A stretch of DNA of 64,000 nt, taken from positions 7,790,501 through 7,854,500 of the forward strand of contig JAFFJZ010000013.1 in assembly GCA_018340375.1 (NCBI GenBank). The letters run 5' to 3'. The position numbers and the translations under genes are program-made. The notes below the pieces were generated by a model. It saw only the letters and a list, made by a program, of their open reading frames with translations. It made no database searches and had not been told where the DNA came from. Positions within the stretch are counted from its first letter, which is position 1. The number at the start of each line of letters is the position of its first letter. Positions 43,108 to 53,989 of the stretch are shown here, in pieces. The stretch is from Gonatopus flavifemur (taxonomy: Eukaryota > Arthropoda > Insecta > Hymenoptera > Dryinidae).

Positions 43108-43319
43108 CACGAAGAGAAATTTATAGTTGAATTCACTGTGAGATTATTGCGACCGAGAAACAGACTGAGTTCTGTCGGATTTCACTGTGAGGGACATAAA
43201 TTTACTATGAAAAAACAATAGAATGCTAATGCTGTTTTAAAGAGAATCTCGTCTTAAGTCAGTCTATTCCTCAGTCTCTATGATTCCTTAGTAAATTTAA
43301 ATATAAATTTCTCTCCGTG
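43108..43319. mobile_element. MITE, CACGAAGAGAAATTTATA ends, TA target
   Basis: 212 bp. Ends CACGAAGAGAAATTTATA and (reverse) CACGGAGAGAAATTTATA, flanked by TA (43106-43107, 43320-43321). Mariner-type. A related copy lies at about 59030-59194. Confidence 0.9.
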
Positions 43320-43468
43320 TATGAACATGACTTTTCTTATTACATTTATAATCTTGAAGATAACAGAATTATTGCTATAATTCTATTGACTGAATTATTA
43401 ATTATGCACGGAGAAACACATGACATTATAAAATGTTATATTTGCGTCAGGGGTTATTGAATTTGAGA

Positions 43469-43600
43469 GTATCCCGTACACCTAAGAGTTACTGGATCCC
43501 TCTACCCAAAATACTCGAAGATGATTTTTTTCCATTTTATCAAGCCACTTTCGAATATTTTGGGTAGAGAAGTCTAGTAATTCTAGGGTCTACGGGATAC
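43469..43600. mobile_element. Palindromic MITE, GTATCCCGTA ends
   Basis: About 132 bp folding on itself: GTATCCCGTA...CTCTACCCAAAATA against TATTTTGGGTAGAGAAGTCT...TACGGGATAC. Target duplication unclear. Confidence 0.8.
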
Positions 43601-43795
43601 CTTTGAGGACGTCCTTAAATTCAAAGAATGATTATGAAATTTGAGAATGTGTTATTGAAATTTAGAAATTTATTATGAGATTTAATAAATTCATGAGTGG
43701 ATTTAAATTAGGAAATTCTCCATTAAAAATCATATACTGAGAGAAATTTATCAGTAAAAATTACTGGTTTTTGTCATTCAATGGGCACTGTAAAA

Positions 43796-44038
43796 AATTT
43801 CTATGGAAAAGTTCGCATACATGTTCGGAAGTAATTAACACATACACGCGTTAGGAATTTTCCGTATTTTGCCGCAAATTTACTTGAAAATTTGATAGTA
43901 CAAATCCCATAAAATTCGGAATTTCCAGTTGGATTTATGGGAAATTCCACATACATGTGCCAGAAATTGATTTCCCATCTCATGATCGGAATTTTCCTGT
44001 TGTTTCGTGTAGGAAAATTCCGATTATTTTTTACAGTG
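43796..44038. mobile_element. MITE, CACTGTAAAAAAT ends
   Basis: 243 bp with ends CACTGTAAAAAATTTC and (reverse) CACTGTAAAAAATAATC. Interior GGAATTTTCC-type words are palindromic. Distantly like 17614-17743. The minus-strand open frame here is chance. Confidence 0.82.
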
Positions 44039-44125
44039 GGGGATATGCTTGACATGAGATTTTCAAATTTTTGTCATAAGAAATTAAATGCTCAAGCATT
44101 TTAAAAAATTATTATGCATACTTAA

Positions 44126-44328
44126 GGGGATGTAAGTGTCGGGGAATTAGCCAAATTTATTCTGACGTTTTACTCAAAAATGAAGCAATATAATCAAAAT
44201 ATCGCTCTGTCCAGAACTTCTTCATTTGATAAAGGTGGTCTGTACAGAGCGATATTTTGATTGTATCACTTCATTTTCGCATAAAACGTCAGAATAAATT
44301 TGGCTAATTTCTCGGCGCTGGTATCTCC
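44126..44328. mobile_element. Palindromic MITE flanked by TTAA
   Basis: Long arms: AATTAGCCAAATTTATTCTG and AATATCGCTCTGT appear in both orientations. TTAA lies on both sides (44122-44125, 44329-44332), the target of piggyBac-type transposases. Inner loop near 44225-44240. Confidence 0.85.
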
Positions 44329-45081
44329 TTAATGACATTAGACTGGGTTTTTAATTTTGAATTAAAAGTATAATCAGAATTCAATTAATGCACGATCTCC
44401 ATACCATCAAAGCAGATTACATCACACTATTTCATTCAGTGAAGAAAACCTTGACCGTAACAACAATAATTCTTACATATATTCACTGTTTATTACGGTC
44501 AACATTGGAGAAAAGTTTTCACTGTTCAGACAGTGGATTTTACTGGAGTGACGGATAAATGGTCAAAAACTAACTTGCCAAAAATCAGTTGATCCAAAAA
44601 ACAATAAAATAAAAAAAACCATGTGAATTCCAATGAAACAATTGGAGATTAAGTATGTTCCATTAAAACGTATCAATGAACGAGTATTCGGCGAGTTGAC
44701 TTTTTGACAATTTGTCCTGTATCTTTTTACTGGGGTTCCAGCGATATGAATATCATTGTATGGAATGGTGAATTTCCGCTGTTTCTATTTGAAAGAACAC
44801 GCATTGAAGAGTAATTTCTTTTGAAACCACTATTAGTTGAACATGCTCCATCAAAAATCCGCCATGCTGAGTATCAATTATCGGATAAATAGCAATCGTT
44901 GGAATACAGTACTTGAAAAAGTCATGTATAGAATATTTTGATATAATTTTCATCATAAAAAAAATCAAAATCTGAGTTACAAAGAATGGTTTTGTGAGCA
45001 TGAATGCAGTATATCATTCAATTAAGGAATTTTCATCCTTCGTTCTGGATGTATCAGAAAAGCCTTGATCATCATGTAGTA

Positions 45082-45238
45082 GGAGATCTACCCGGAACTC
45101 ATACCTCATTAAAGAGTTTTTCTGAACATGGGGGGGGGAGGGGTTGTTTATACATTCCTATATTTAATACCACTCCCCTCGATCCCTCAACGTTCAGAAA
45201 AACCTCTTAATAAAGTTTGATTTACCGGGTAGATCTCT
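45082..45238. mobile_element. MITE, GAGATCTACCCGG ends, TA target
   Basis: Ends GGAGATCTACCCGG and (reverse) AGAGATCTACCCGG, flanked by TA. Arms share CATTAAAGAGTTTTTCTGAA with small differences. A run of nine G lies near 45131. Confidence 0.85.
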
Positions 45239-45501
45239 TACTGAACGATTACCAAATTCTTTATGGAATTGTGTTTTAAACATTGTTTTAAACAGAAATA
45301 ATAGTTTTAAACAAAAAAAACACATGTTTGTGTTTTTTTTAAAAAAAACATGTTTTTTTTGCAACCCTGTAAAAAGAGGATCAGAGTTTGATCGGTTTAC
45401 TATGCGTTGCTTTCACTCCTAATTCAGATGGAATCCAAAGAAAGATGTATGGAATTACGAATATCTCCAATTAAATACATATCAAAGCGATTAATTACGC
45501 A

Positions 45502-45747
45502 CACGGGAAAAAAAGATCTTGGAATGATCGCTAGGAAAGATAGTAAATTGGTGACAACTACGAATTTCTGTGCACAGTCGCTAACAGAGACGAGTAATGA
45601 TTCTTATTTTGGTATACTATATTGTATTTTATTATACCAAAATAGGAACCATTATTCGTCCCTGTTAGCGACTGTGCACAGAAATTCGTAGTTGTCACCA
45701 GTTTACTATCTTTTCTAGCGATCATTCCATGATCTTTTTTCTCCGTG
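45502..45747. mobile_element. Palindromic MITE, CACGGAGAAAAAAGATC ends
   Basis: Almost perfect palindrome: each arm is about 110 bp (landmarks ATGATCGCTAGAAAAGATAG, GTTAGCGACTGTGCACAGAA) around a short AT-rich loop. The high arm identity suggests a fairly recent insertion. The plus-strand open frame at 45407-45691 runs through it and is not a gene. Confidence 0.9.
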
Positions 45748-46677
45748 CATATAATCGAGTAGACACAGTTTCATCCACCCTTGATGTGAGTCATTAGGAA
45801 AGTGCAAATGAATTAATCAAACGCGGATAAAAATTGTTTGTATTAGATTCTATATGTACTTGATCGCTTTGATACGCATGCGATTGCAAATATTCGTCAT
45901 TCCAAACATCTTTGTTCGTATTTGTTATGAAAGACGATTACTCCACAACTACAAACGTTGCAGATTCGCTACGTGTACTAAATTCACTTTTCTCATAAAT
46001 TCCAACAGCATTTAGCTTTGAACATGAAGATAAAGAAATCTTCTGGATTCCTTTCGATGCGATAAAGACTTTTTCATGCTTAATTGAGGGTTTGGGAACT
46101 TGAAACAGTTGACAAAGGAAAAAGTTTAAATCCTTTGTTTTTACCGATTTTAGATCCCTCACATCATGTTTGATGTGAAGAGAAGAAGAACAACATTTTT
46201 CCTCGTCTGTTTGATAGCTTGGTACTTAAAGGGTTAAAGAAACGTATACATAATAAACGAATTGAGTAGGTATCCGATTTGTAATAGGAATTTTTCGTAG
46301 GCAGTCTACAGACTGTAATATGCAGTCGACAACTAATAACAATATGTATGTCCGGTTTGGATCGGATCTTGCAATTTATAAATTTCGGACAGAATCGAGT
46401 AGAAAATTGGTCAGTTTGTGACTGGATTCTACAAGATAAAAACTGTTCAAGGCCTTTAACTTTTATCGTATTCTGCCGCATATTTTGAATAGGGCTGTTG
46501 ATCGATGCTTCATCGCATATAATTACTTGTGACTGGTTAATTCAATCGAACTGATATACTCACTAATCGGTAATAAAACTGGATCAGAAACCGGAAGTGG
46601 AAAATTGTGGGAGTGAGTTGGAGAAACAGGAGGAGAGTCGTGATCGTTATTTCCAGGAGATGTGACTTCTTCACTTT
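45748..46677. other. No gene seen
   Basis: AT-rich, unassigned. Minus-strand frames here have no family features. May be part of the original hAT element. Confidence 0.4.
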
Positions 46678-49240
46678 CCCGACTGGAAATTGTCATCAGG
46701 TTAACCCAACATATGATGAGGACCTGACAAGGTCATCCGAAATAAGGAATACCCGTTACGGTCCTGATCGGGATTAGGTGTGGATGACTCACGTATGGAT
46801 GACCTCATTTGGTCCTAGTCAGGATTTCCTCAAATTATCCTGAAAAGGTCGAAGTAGGTTTTCCTCGCTGTATCCGCATCAGGACCTCATTCGGTCATCC
46901 TAAGATCATGGACATAGTTTGATAAACTGAATACAAGAATGTACAGACTTGATTTCAGATTGTACACTCTTTGATTAAACAAATTTTCCTTCAATAAGAA
47001 GAACATGTTTGAACGATTTTCAACTGTGCCTGTTTTTAAATTCAATCCCTTCATTCCGAACACATTACCTACTTCTGAAAACTGTTGAACAATTTGTTCA
47101 ATCTATTCTCAATGTGAATTGAAAACTAACTATTTGGGTTTTAATTAGGCGGAACTTATGAAAATTTCACAAGATTTTCCACGTTATGCATACAGCGAAA
47201 AAAACTTAGCAAACGTTCAACCATCACCAGCGAAATAAGTATTTCATTTAACTTATCACAATTCTCATAAGGTTGATTTATTGACTATTCAGCATCATTC
47301 TTCTTTCCTACACATCACATCATCTGAGTATTATTCAAAGAGTATATATGAACTGAATGAATATGTGTTTCGTCATAATCAAATATAAGTTTCGAACAAG
47401 TACTCTTCTTTCGTTATTTCTTGATTAATACGCATAAAAAAATCTGTTATTGAGTGCAAAATGAATTATTAAATCAGTTATCACTGCTGTAATATGTAAA
47501 AAATCATAAGTTGCTGATGTGGTGGGCAATTAATTCTATTCAAATATACGATAATATCAACAACGACAATATCTATATCAATATTAATTTACATCAGTAT
47601 TTCTCGGAAAAAACTCAGAAATCCCAATCATTTTGTAATAATAAAGGTCATGAAGAACTCATTCGATCAAAAATATTTCAAGCGAATGTTCAAAATGAAA
47701 TGCAAAAAACTTGAATTATTCACTTTCAGCTCGACGGATGGTTTTACTTTTCAAATTAAAGAGTACTCTGGAAGTTGAAATTTGTTAATTTCAGAAAAAA
47801 GCCTCATTTTCTGAGTTGAATTTGTTGTTAGGGTGATGATAAACTTGTAAGAAGAGTTTGAAAGTTGAGTGGAATCTATATTGATCAGGAAAGTCCAAAT
47901 CGTGTGGCAAAAGTTAGAAAATCTGTCAACTTAGCTCACGGCGCATGGGCTTTTCTTCACTAAACCAAATGCTGGCAGGAGAAATTCATCAAAATATAGT
48001 GGATTCAAAGTGATGTGAAGTAAGAGAGGACCGAAATATTCATTAGATTTTATTCGTTCTCATAAACGTTCTAAAAATAAGAAAAGACTATAGAAAATCC
48101 AAAGTGTCGTCTTCCCATATTTTTGTTCCAATAATGTTGTGTCATGTTCCTACAAATAAATGTTATTATATTTATGAAACAGGTTCAATACACATGTTTT
48201 CTCAACCTAACACTAGTTACTGGTGAAAAGATACGAAAATGCACACTCAAAAATGCAAATCATTGAAACAAAAATATTGAGAGACGATACATTGAGTCAT
48301 ACATAGCCTTACCATATTTATCAACATTTTTATAATAACTAATAAAATTCAATGCATGTATCTGTCCTCTCTTACTTCACATCACTTTGAATTCACTATA
48401 TTTTGATGAATTTCTCCTGCCAGCATTTGGTTTAGTAAAGAAAAGCTGATAGAATACCCATGCGCTGTCAGCTAAGTTGACAGATTTTCTAACTTTGCCA
48501 CACGATTTGGACTTTCCTGATCAATATAGATTTCACTCAACTTTCAAACTCTTCCTACAAGTTTATTATCACTCTAACAACAAATTCAACTCAGAAGATA
48601 AGGCTTTTTTCTCAAATTTGAAAATTTCAACTCCAAGAGTGCTCTTCAATTTGAAAAATAAAACCATCCGACGAGCTGCAAGTGAATAAATCAAGTTTTT
48701 GTTATTCATTTTGAACATTCTTTTGACATATTTTTGATCAAATGAGTTCTTCATGACTCATATTTCTTACAAAATCAATATGATCTCTGAGTTTTTGCCT
48801 AGAAGTGCTGATGTAAGTATTTGAAGAAAATTCATTTTCACTGCATCAACAAATTACGATTTTTTGACACGTTACAACAGCTATGACTGATTTACTCAAT
48901 CATTTTGCACTTACTAACAGACTTTTTGATACACATTATTCAAGAAATAACCACCACACATTTCACAAAAATAATTCATCCATTTGTTGATCACATAAAT
49001 TTAACCTCACATCTGTCAACCGAACTGCAATTTTCACACAGGCTCATAGATTAGTTTTGATTTATTTTTGAGGTTTTAGTAAGGAATTCCTCACAAAATC
49101 CTAATTAGTCTTTCCTGATGGGGTCCTCATAATAGTGCAGCGTGACATGACTTGTTAGGTCCTGATGAGGTTGCCTTATCAGGACCTGATCTGGATCAAG
49201 GTTTACCTGATCTAGTCCATGGGGTAAATTTCTAGTCGGG
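46678..49240. mobile_element. Foldback element, 2.56 kb, long arms
   Basis: Ends CCCGACTGGAAATT and (reverse) CCCGACTAGAAATT. Long arms (about 47100-48033 against 48366-49080) share TTTGATGAATTTCTCCTGCC, GACAGATTTTCTAAC and many more landmarks; the loop is 48034-48365. Near each end are degenerate units of TCCTGATGAGGTCCT. No transposase. Target duplication is unclear. Open frames inside the arms (47511, 48477) are non-coding. Confidence 0.85.
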
Positions 49241-50512
49241 TTGTGATACAGTTTGTGCTGATATTGAGTCTTGTGTATTCAACTGTGAGTTCAGTAATGA
49301 ATCTGGATTTTTCATCAGCCAACTATCCAAAAGAGTCTTTCGTGATATAATTTTCTTTTTTTAACAATCCTGTTGGAAAAAAATTGAAAAATCTTATATA
49401 TTTTTTATGTGTATACGATTTAGCGATTGATAGTGACTCGACTAAATTTGAGTGAAAAAACGATACCCTTTTGTGTGCACACGGGATTATTTTGATTCCA
49501 GCATTTTAATCGGATTGGGATATTTTCTTCATTCGGTTTCAACTTCAAGCATGTTTCTCAGGGGAGAGCGATTTTTGTCTGCAAGTATCACCTTGAACCT
49601 TGAAGTTCAATCAATACACTGCAGGAAAGTGCATGGTTATTTAGGTATCCGCTGAAGAAAATAGCTTGGGGTCAATTTGACCCTGTGTACACTTGACGAT
49701 TCGCTACGGAAGTGCGCACACTAAGAATTGAAAAATTGTCGATGAAACAATATATCTCTGAATTGAAAGTGACTATTCCTTGATTTTATGAAAATCTGCA
49801 CACTAACAGAAGTTTTCTTTATATTTCCAATCTTCATTCCGATAAGGTGAAATGAGTATTTATTCTATAAGAACATTCTATGGTGTAGTATTTTTCACCC
49901 ATTTCCTCTCACATCAATATAGATAAAAACCCAGGAGTGCACATCATAACCCATCATTTTAGAAACGCATTATGGTTTTCCAAAATTTCTCTAATGTACC
50001 GATTTTGGAAATCTTGTAGCCACCTTTCTTATGAGATCTAGAAGTTATCAGGAAGTTGAATAAGTTAAATTATCAGAAAGTTAAATAAGTTTAACAACAG
50101 AAATAAGTTCGTGTGTTTAAATTCGCTGTATCGGCGACAAACGCATCGATTATTTACTTTGATCAATGATATATTTTCTTCGATTCTGTTGAAGGCATTA
50201 ACTTCTGTTTAACATGAAAAAACAGAAAAAATTTCTAGGCAGGTAGTAATTGCTTATCGAAAACAAATAATAATATAATTGATTATCAGCAAATTGAGGT
50301 TATGATTTATATAATTTATTTTTTTCTCAATGATTGGAAATCGAAAAAGTTAAATTCAGTTCCAATGAGTTACCTCAAATATGTATTACATGAAGACAGT
50401 GATTACAGATACGAAACGCAGTCGTTACTCGCACACAATCAGCGGTCTGTACATGTGAAGACAGAGGAGGTGATATTGCATGCACAGCCTAGAATACTTT
50501 CTCCATCCATTG
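49241..50512. other. No gene seen
   Basis: AT-rich, unassigned; could be original hAT interior. Frames at 49452-49655 and 50302-50580 have no recognisable domain, and the latter enters the next MITE. Confidence 0.4.
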
Positions 50513-50520
50513 CTCTGAGC

Positions 50521-51008
50521 GGGTCGGTGCCGAATCAACGAAAAACCAAATCAACGAAAAAAAATTTACTAGCAGTATGAAGTTGTCATTTTGTTGCAGT
50601 ATGAAATTAAATTAGTCATAGATCATTGATTAAATTAAACTAAAAGTAAAAAACATCGATTTGCTAACACAACCCCACGGTAAACCTAATTTCCCTTTGT
50701 TATGTTTATGATTATGGTATGGTTATGTTTATGATAACAACAAACCGATTTTCGTTCTCTACAGACGTTTGAAACAGTTTGATTGTACCGATCGATTAGG
50801 AAGATCATTAATAATTTTATTAGTATGATGAGTTACGTGTCTACTGTAATAAACGGGTGCAGTGAATAGGTTAACATAAAGAATTTTCGTTTAATTTAAT
50901 CAATGATCTATGACTAATTTCATTTCATACCGCAACAAAATGACAACTTCATACTGCTAGTAAATTCTTTTTCGTTGATTTGGTTTTTCGTTGATTCGGC
51001 ATCGACCC
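50521..51008. mobile_element. hAT-type MITE, 488 bp, perfect TSD
   Basis: Ends GGGTCGGTGCCGAATCAACG and (reverse) GGGTCGATGCCGAATCAACG, with arms of about 130 bp. Perfect 8-bp duplication CTCTGAGC (50513-50520, 51009-51016). No coding. Confidence 0.93.
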
Positions 51009-51016
51009 CTCTGAGC

Positions 51017-51544
51017 TGCTATGAAGCCAGAGTGAGAGAGAAGCACGCTACTGTGCGCGCAATCATACTCTCTTTGTCCCCACATATACGTATCCCTGCT
51101 TATGTATAGGTAAGAGCAGCTTTTCAAATCTGTGAATACTGCGTACAAATATTATCACAGTCATATACGCTGTGAGAGATTTTTATGGGAAACTTCATGT
51201 ACATTAACATGAAGTTATTAAACAGATACATTGTATAGAAAAAATCCTAGGAAATTTTTCATCGATATACAGAAAACATCTCAAGAAAATGTGAATTTTC
51301 ATAAATTCTCATATAAAAATTCTTGTATATGTCATAGGAAATTCATTTTCCATACAGAAGTAGGAAAATTCATATACTGTGTTTATAGGGGAAATCCGTG
51401 TATTTTTTACAATGTAAATATCTTGATACGGCAGAGCGGTTACAACAACGACAAATATTGAAACTCAGAAGTCGTTCTCGGAATATGATTCAAAATATAA
51501 ATGAATTCGGTTTCGCAATGCAAAATTCAAACTTAGAAGTGCGA
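51017..51544. other. No gene; possible decayed MITE
   Basis: About 51166-51417 has loosely inverted ends (CTGTGAGAGATTTTTATGGG; reverse of ATTTTTTACAATG) reminiscent of the CACTGTAAAAAAT family, but too degraded to define. Confidence 0.35.
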
Positions 51545-51702
51545 CACTGAAAAAATCATATACTAGAATTAAGAAGATTCTTCTAAAATATGAGGCTACT
51601 GCAAATTCCTTTGAGTTGTAGAGAATCGATGTGGGAGATGCTCTGAACGTCAGATCAATCTCCACTTATATTAAGAGGGAGATGTACTAGGCTTATATTG
51701 AT
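51545..51702. mobile_element. MITE, CACTGAAAAAATCGTATACT family, truncated copy
   Basis: Starts CACTGAAAAAATCATATACT and follows copies 1 and 2 with more differences, then stops at ...GTACTAGGCTTATATT without the right terminus. Confidence 0.85.
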
Positions 51703-51805
51703 GAATACATGGCCAAAGAGTACACGAATCTCCAAAGAACAGAGATGTATACAACGTCCGCACACTTTAAGGGTTCACTGGACGTTCCATGAACATGAAT
51801 GTATA

Positions 51806-52503
51806 CAGGGTGTCGCAGATCAAATCATCCGTATTTTGGTGGCATATTCTGCGACCAAAATGCAATAATTTCCCGTACATAAAAACTTTTTTCGAGGCTT
51901 GGTTCTTGAGATATGAGCATTTCTAGATTTTTTTCCAAATCCAAATCATTCAAAAGCATTGCATGCTACCCTGGTAGAAATCACTCTAGTCATTCTCTAG
52001 GCGATTACAAGGCCTTACGAGGCCTTGCAAGTCCCTCACAAGGGCCTGGTGAGGCCTCGCAAGGCCTAGAGAATTACTAGAATGATTTCTGCTAGGGTAC
52101 ATACTTGAGGTTTCCATCATTCGCTAAGTTGGAAAACGGCGGATCTCTGTAAAAAAAATCAAACTATTGTATCATCGTTCCGGAGTTATAGCGATTTGAA
52201 ATTTTTTAGCTTTCAGCCAATCAGAATTCAGCAACTTCAAATCGCTGTAACTCCGGGGCTAACAATGATACAATAGTTTAATTTTTTTTCCAGAGATCCG
52301 CCGTTCTTCAACTCAGCGAATGGTGGAAACCTCAAGTATGTAACATACAATGCTTTTGAATGATTTGGAATTGTAAAGAAATCTGAAAATGCTCATATCT
52401 CAAGAACCAAGCCGCGAAAAAAGTTTTTATATACGGGAAATTATTGCATTTTGGTCGCAAAATATGCCACCAAAATACGGATGATTTGATCTGCGACACC
52501 CTG
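51806..52503. mobile_element. Mariner-type foldback element, TA target
   Basis: Ends CAGGGTGTCGCAGATCAAAT on both sides, flanked by TA (51804-51805, 52504-52505). Near-identical arms of about 250 bp run almost to the centre. The left arm is interrupted by a MITE. No transposase; arms may have come from a DD41D-type parent, given the CAGGGTG ends, but internal sequence differs. Confidence 0.92.
51969..52097. mobile_element. Nested MITE, CCCTGGTAGAAATCA ends
   Basis: 129 bp, ends CCCTGGTAGAAATCACTCTA and (reverse) CCCTAGCAGAAATCATTCTA, flanked by TA. The opposite arm of the surrounding foldback is uninterrupted at this point and shows the empty site. Interior is rich in AAGGCCTTGCGAGGCC palindromes. 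Confidence 0.92.
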
Positions 52504-53168
52504 TATACAATGAACAATGGAACTAAATTTCACCTAAAAGGTCTGTGTTCTTTTAGGGTGAATTAAATTTCCAAGTCTGAATCCTTACACTGAAAATTTG
52601 TTGAACAGATTGGTATTGGAAAATTCAGAACATAAGTACTCTAAGTAATCTTCTGTCATCTCATATAATGAATATTTCATATTCATGGAAATGGCAAGTA
52701 GTAAGACTTTAAATTCCTGTGACTTCAAACTGCGGTTACGCATCGCATGCGTGCGAGTTATAGTTACTTGGTTAAATATATGTATCAGTTACTCTAGAGG
52801 GAGTTCCTATGGGGACACCACAATGTTGGAAATAGCTATTTTTCGGAGCTATGATAGGTCACAATCATTAATGCCACACTACTCGTTACATCTATTTGAG
52901 TCAAAGTTTTAGTTGTGACAAAAGATATCTCCTCACTGTGACCTCTTCGGAAATATTACATTAATGTTCATTCATGTGAATATTTTTTAGAGCTAGGCAT
53001 CATTTCGCCTATAAAAAGAAGCTACGGACACAAGAATTTCTTCTTAGTGTAATCACATTCGAATTCACTACAGGTATTTATAGTTTTCTCAATATTCCAA
53101 AGAAAAAAAAAAATTCTGGTTTCTTTGGAATTGTGGGTGCCACGGCACCCACGGTGGGCACGCCTATG
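52504..53168. other. Right end of the 23-kb hAT; no gene
   Basis: Ends in the hAT terminus TGGGCACGCCTATG at 53155-53168, with GTGGGTGCC just inside. The preceding ~600 bp is AT-rich and unassigned. Confidence 0.6.
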
Positions 53169-53201
53169 ATGAACGCTTTTGGGACTCTTGTGCTATCTGA
53201 G
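53169..53201. mobile_element. Right half of the split CCCAGACAGCA MITE
   Basis: Opens with the duplicated hAT target ATGAACGC and ends GGGACTCTTGTGCTATCTGA, complementary to the left end at 29836. Confidence 0.85.
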
Positions 53202-53615
53202 TGATTGTATTGTTTGTGAAGTTTTTGGAATTTATGAGGCATGTAGTTAATCATAATTCCCATTCACAGATTCTGTACATGCAGAAGTATAGCAGGTATT
53301 CTACAATTCTTAGTGTCGAGTGCATTGGTGTTGATGTTCTTATTATGATCCGCAGAGAAAAGCGAAGCAGATCTTGGCATATCGTTGATTTGGCTTCCAT
53401 CCCGGGGTGGGTACCATATGTAGGAACGTATTTTCAACACCCCCCCCCCCCCCTCAACCGGCCCCCAGCGTTCAACAAAACGTTTCAATAATGGGTGGAA
53501 TTGGAGTAGTTCGCATGTGATACGTTTATCAAAATTCCGCTAGTATATGGTCAGCAAAGAATTTGCAGGAATAGCAAAGCGTTTGCTTCTACAAGAAACA
53601 TGTTCATAAATCATT
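53202..53615. other. No gene; C-rich run
   Basis: Contains a homopolymer of about 14 C near 53442-53455. From about 53545 the sequence resembles 54140-54190 (AATGGCAAAGCG-TT, CTACAAGAA), part of the foldback family to the right. Confidence 0.5.
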
Positions 53616-53722
53616 CCACACATCACATAAGTTCAAAGAGAATTCTTGAGAACTCATATTGAATTCTTCAAACCTCGATTGGGTTCTTTATGAACTCTCT
53701 TTGATATGCTGTACTGTATGGG
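53616..53722. mobile_element. MITE, CCCATACAGCA family, diverged
   Basis: Left end CCACACATCACATAAGTTCA, reverse right end CCCATACAGTACAGCATATC, both leading to AAAGAGA(A/G)TTC. About 107 bp, inserted in foldback-family DNA. Confidence 0.7.
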
Positions 53723-53866
53723 ATTATACTTACTTGGAAATTGAAAACATATGATACCATCGTTCATTCCTCCCAGTTATTTGGAAATGGTATCTGCAGC
53801 CAAAATGAGGTTCAAAAAATAATGAATGGGCAATAAACATTGCAACCATCTCAACAGCAATATACT

Positions 53867-53962
53867 CTCACAACACCACAATCCGAGAAGAATTCTTGAA
53901 GAACACAATCAGTTCAATAAGAGTTCTCCATGAATTCTTCTGTGACTGTGGTGCTGTATGGG
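53867..53962. mobile_element. MITE, CCCATACAGCA family
   Basis: Left end CTCACAACACCACA and reverse right end CCCATACAGCACCACA, arms continuing to AGAAGAATTC. About 96 bp. Confidence 0.75.
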
Positions 53963-53989
53963 TAAATTCCCGTAGACCTGGGGAGACTT

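Larger units (their letters stand above)
42865..45369. mobile_element. Non-autonomous hAT element, 2.5 kb, perfect TSD
   Basis: Ends CAGGGTTG / CAACCCTG with the perfect 8-bp duplication TAAAAAGA (42857-42864, 45370-45377). Both subterminal regions are built from TGTTTTAAACA units (left, about 42880-42980; right, about 45270-45340), a symmetrical word likely bound by the transposase. There is no transposase. It contains at least five later MITEs. Confidence 0.93.
29898..53168 (-). mobile_element. 23.3-kb hAT (Tip100-like) element with nested insertions
   Basis: Left terminus CATAGGCGTGCCCA and right terminus TGGGCACGCCTATG are exact inverted repeats of 14 bp. GTGGGTGCC also occurs close inside both ends. 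The 8-bp duplication ATGAACGC is perfect (29890-29897, 53169-53176). Its transposase is near the left end, transcribed leftward. Subtracting recognisable later insertions leaves roughly 7 kb, so most of the length is nested transposons and not original cargo. Confidence 0.88.

Noticed and set aside
45407..45691. 94-codon plus-strand frame
   Set aside because: Runs through the palindromic MITE at 45502-45747 and has no independent support.
47511..48754. Small frames in the 46678-49240 arms
   Set aside because: They occur on opposite strands as mirror images of the foldback arms and show no conserved protein.
29898..53168. Interpretation as a giant cargo-carrying transposon system
   Set aside because: Most of the interior is separately bounded later insertions with their own target duplications, and no intact cargo gene was found; nested growth is the simpler reading.
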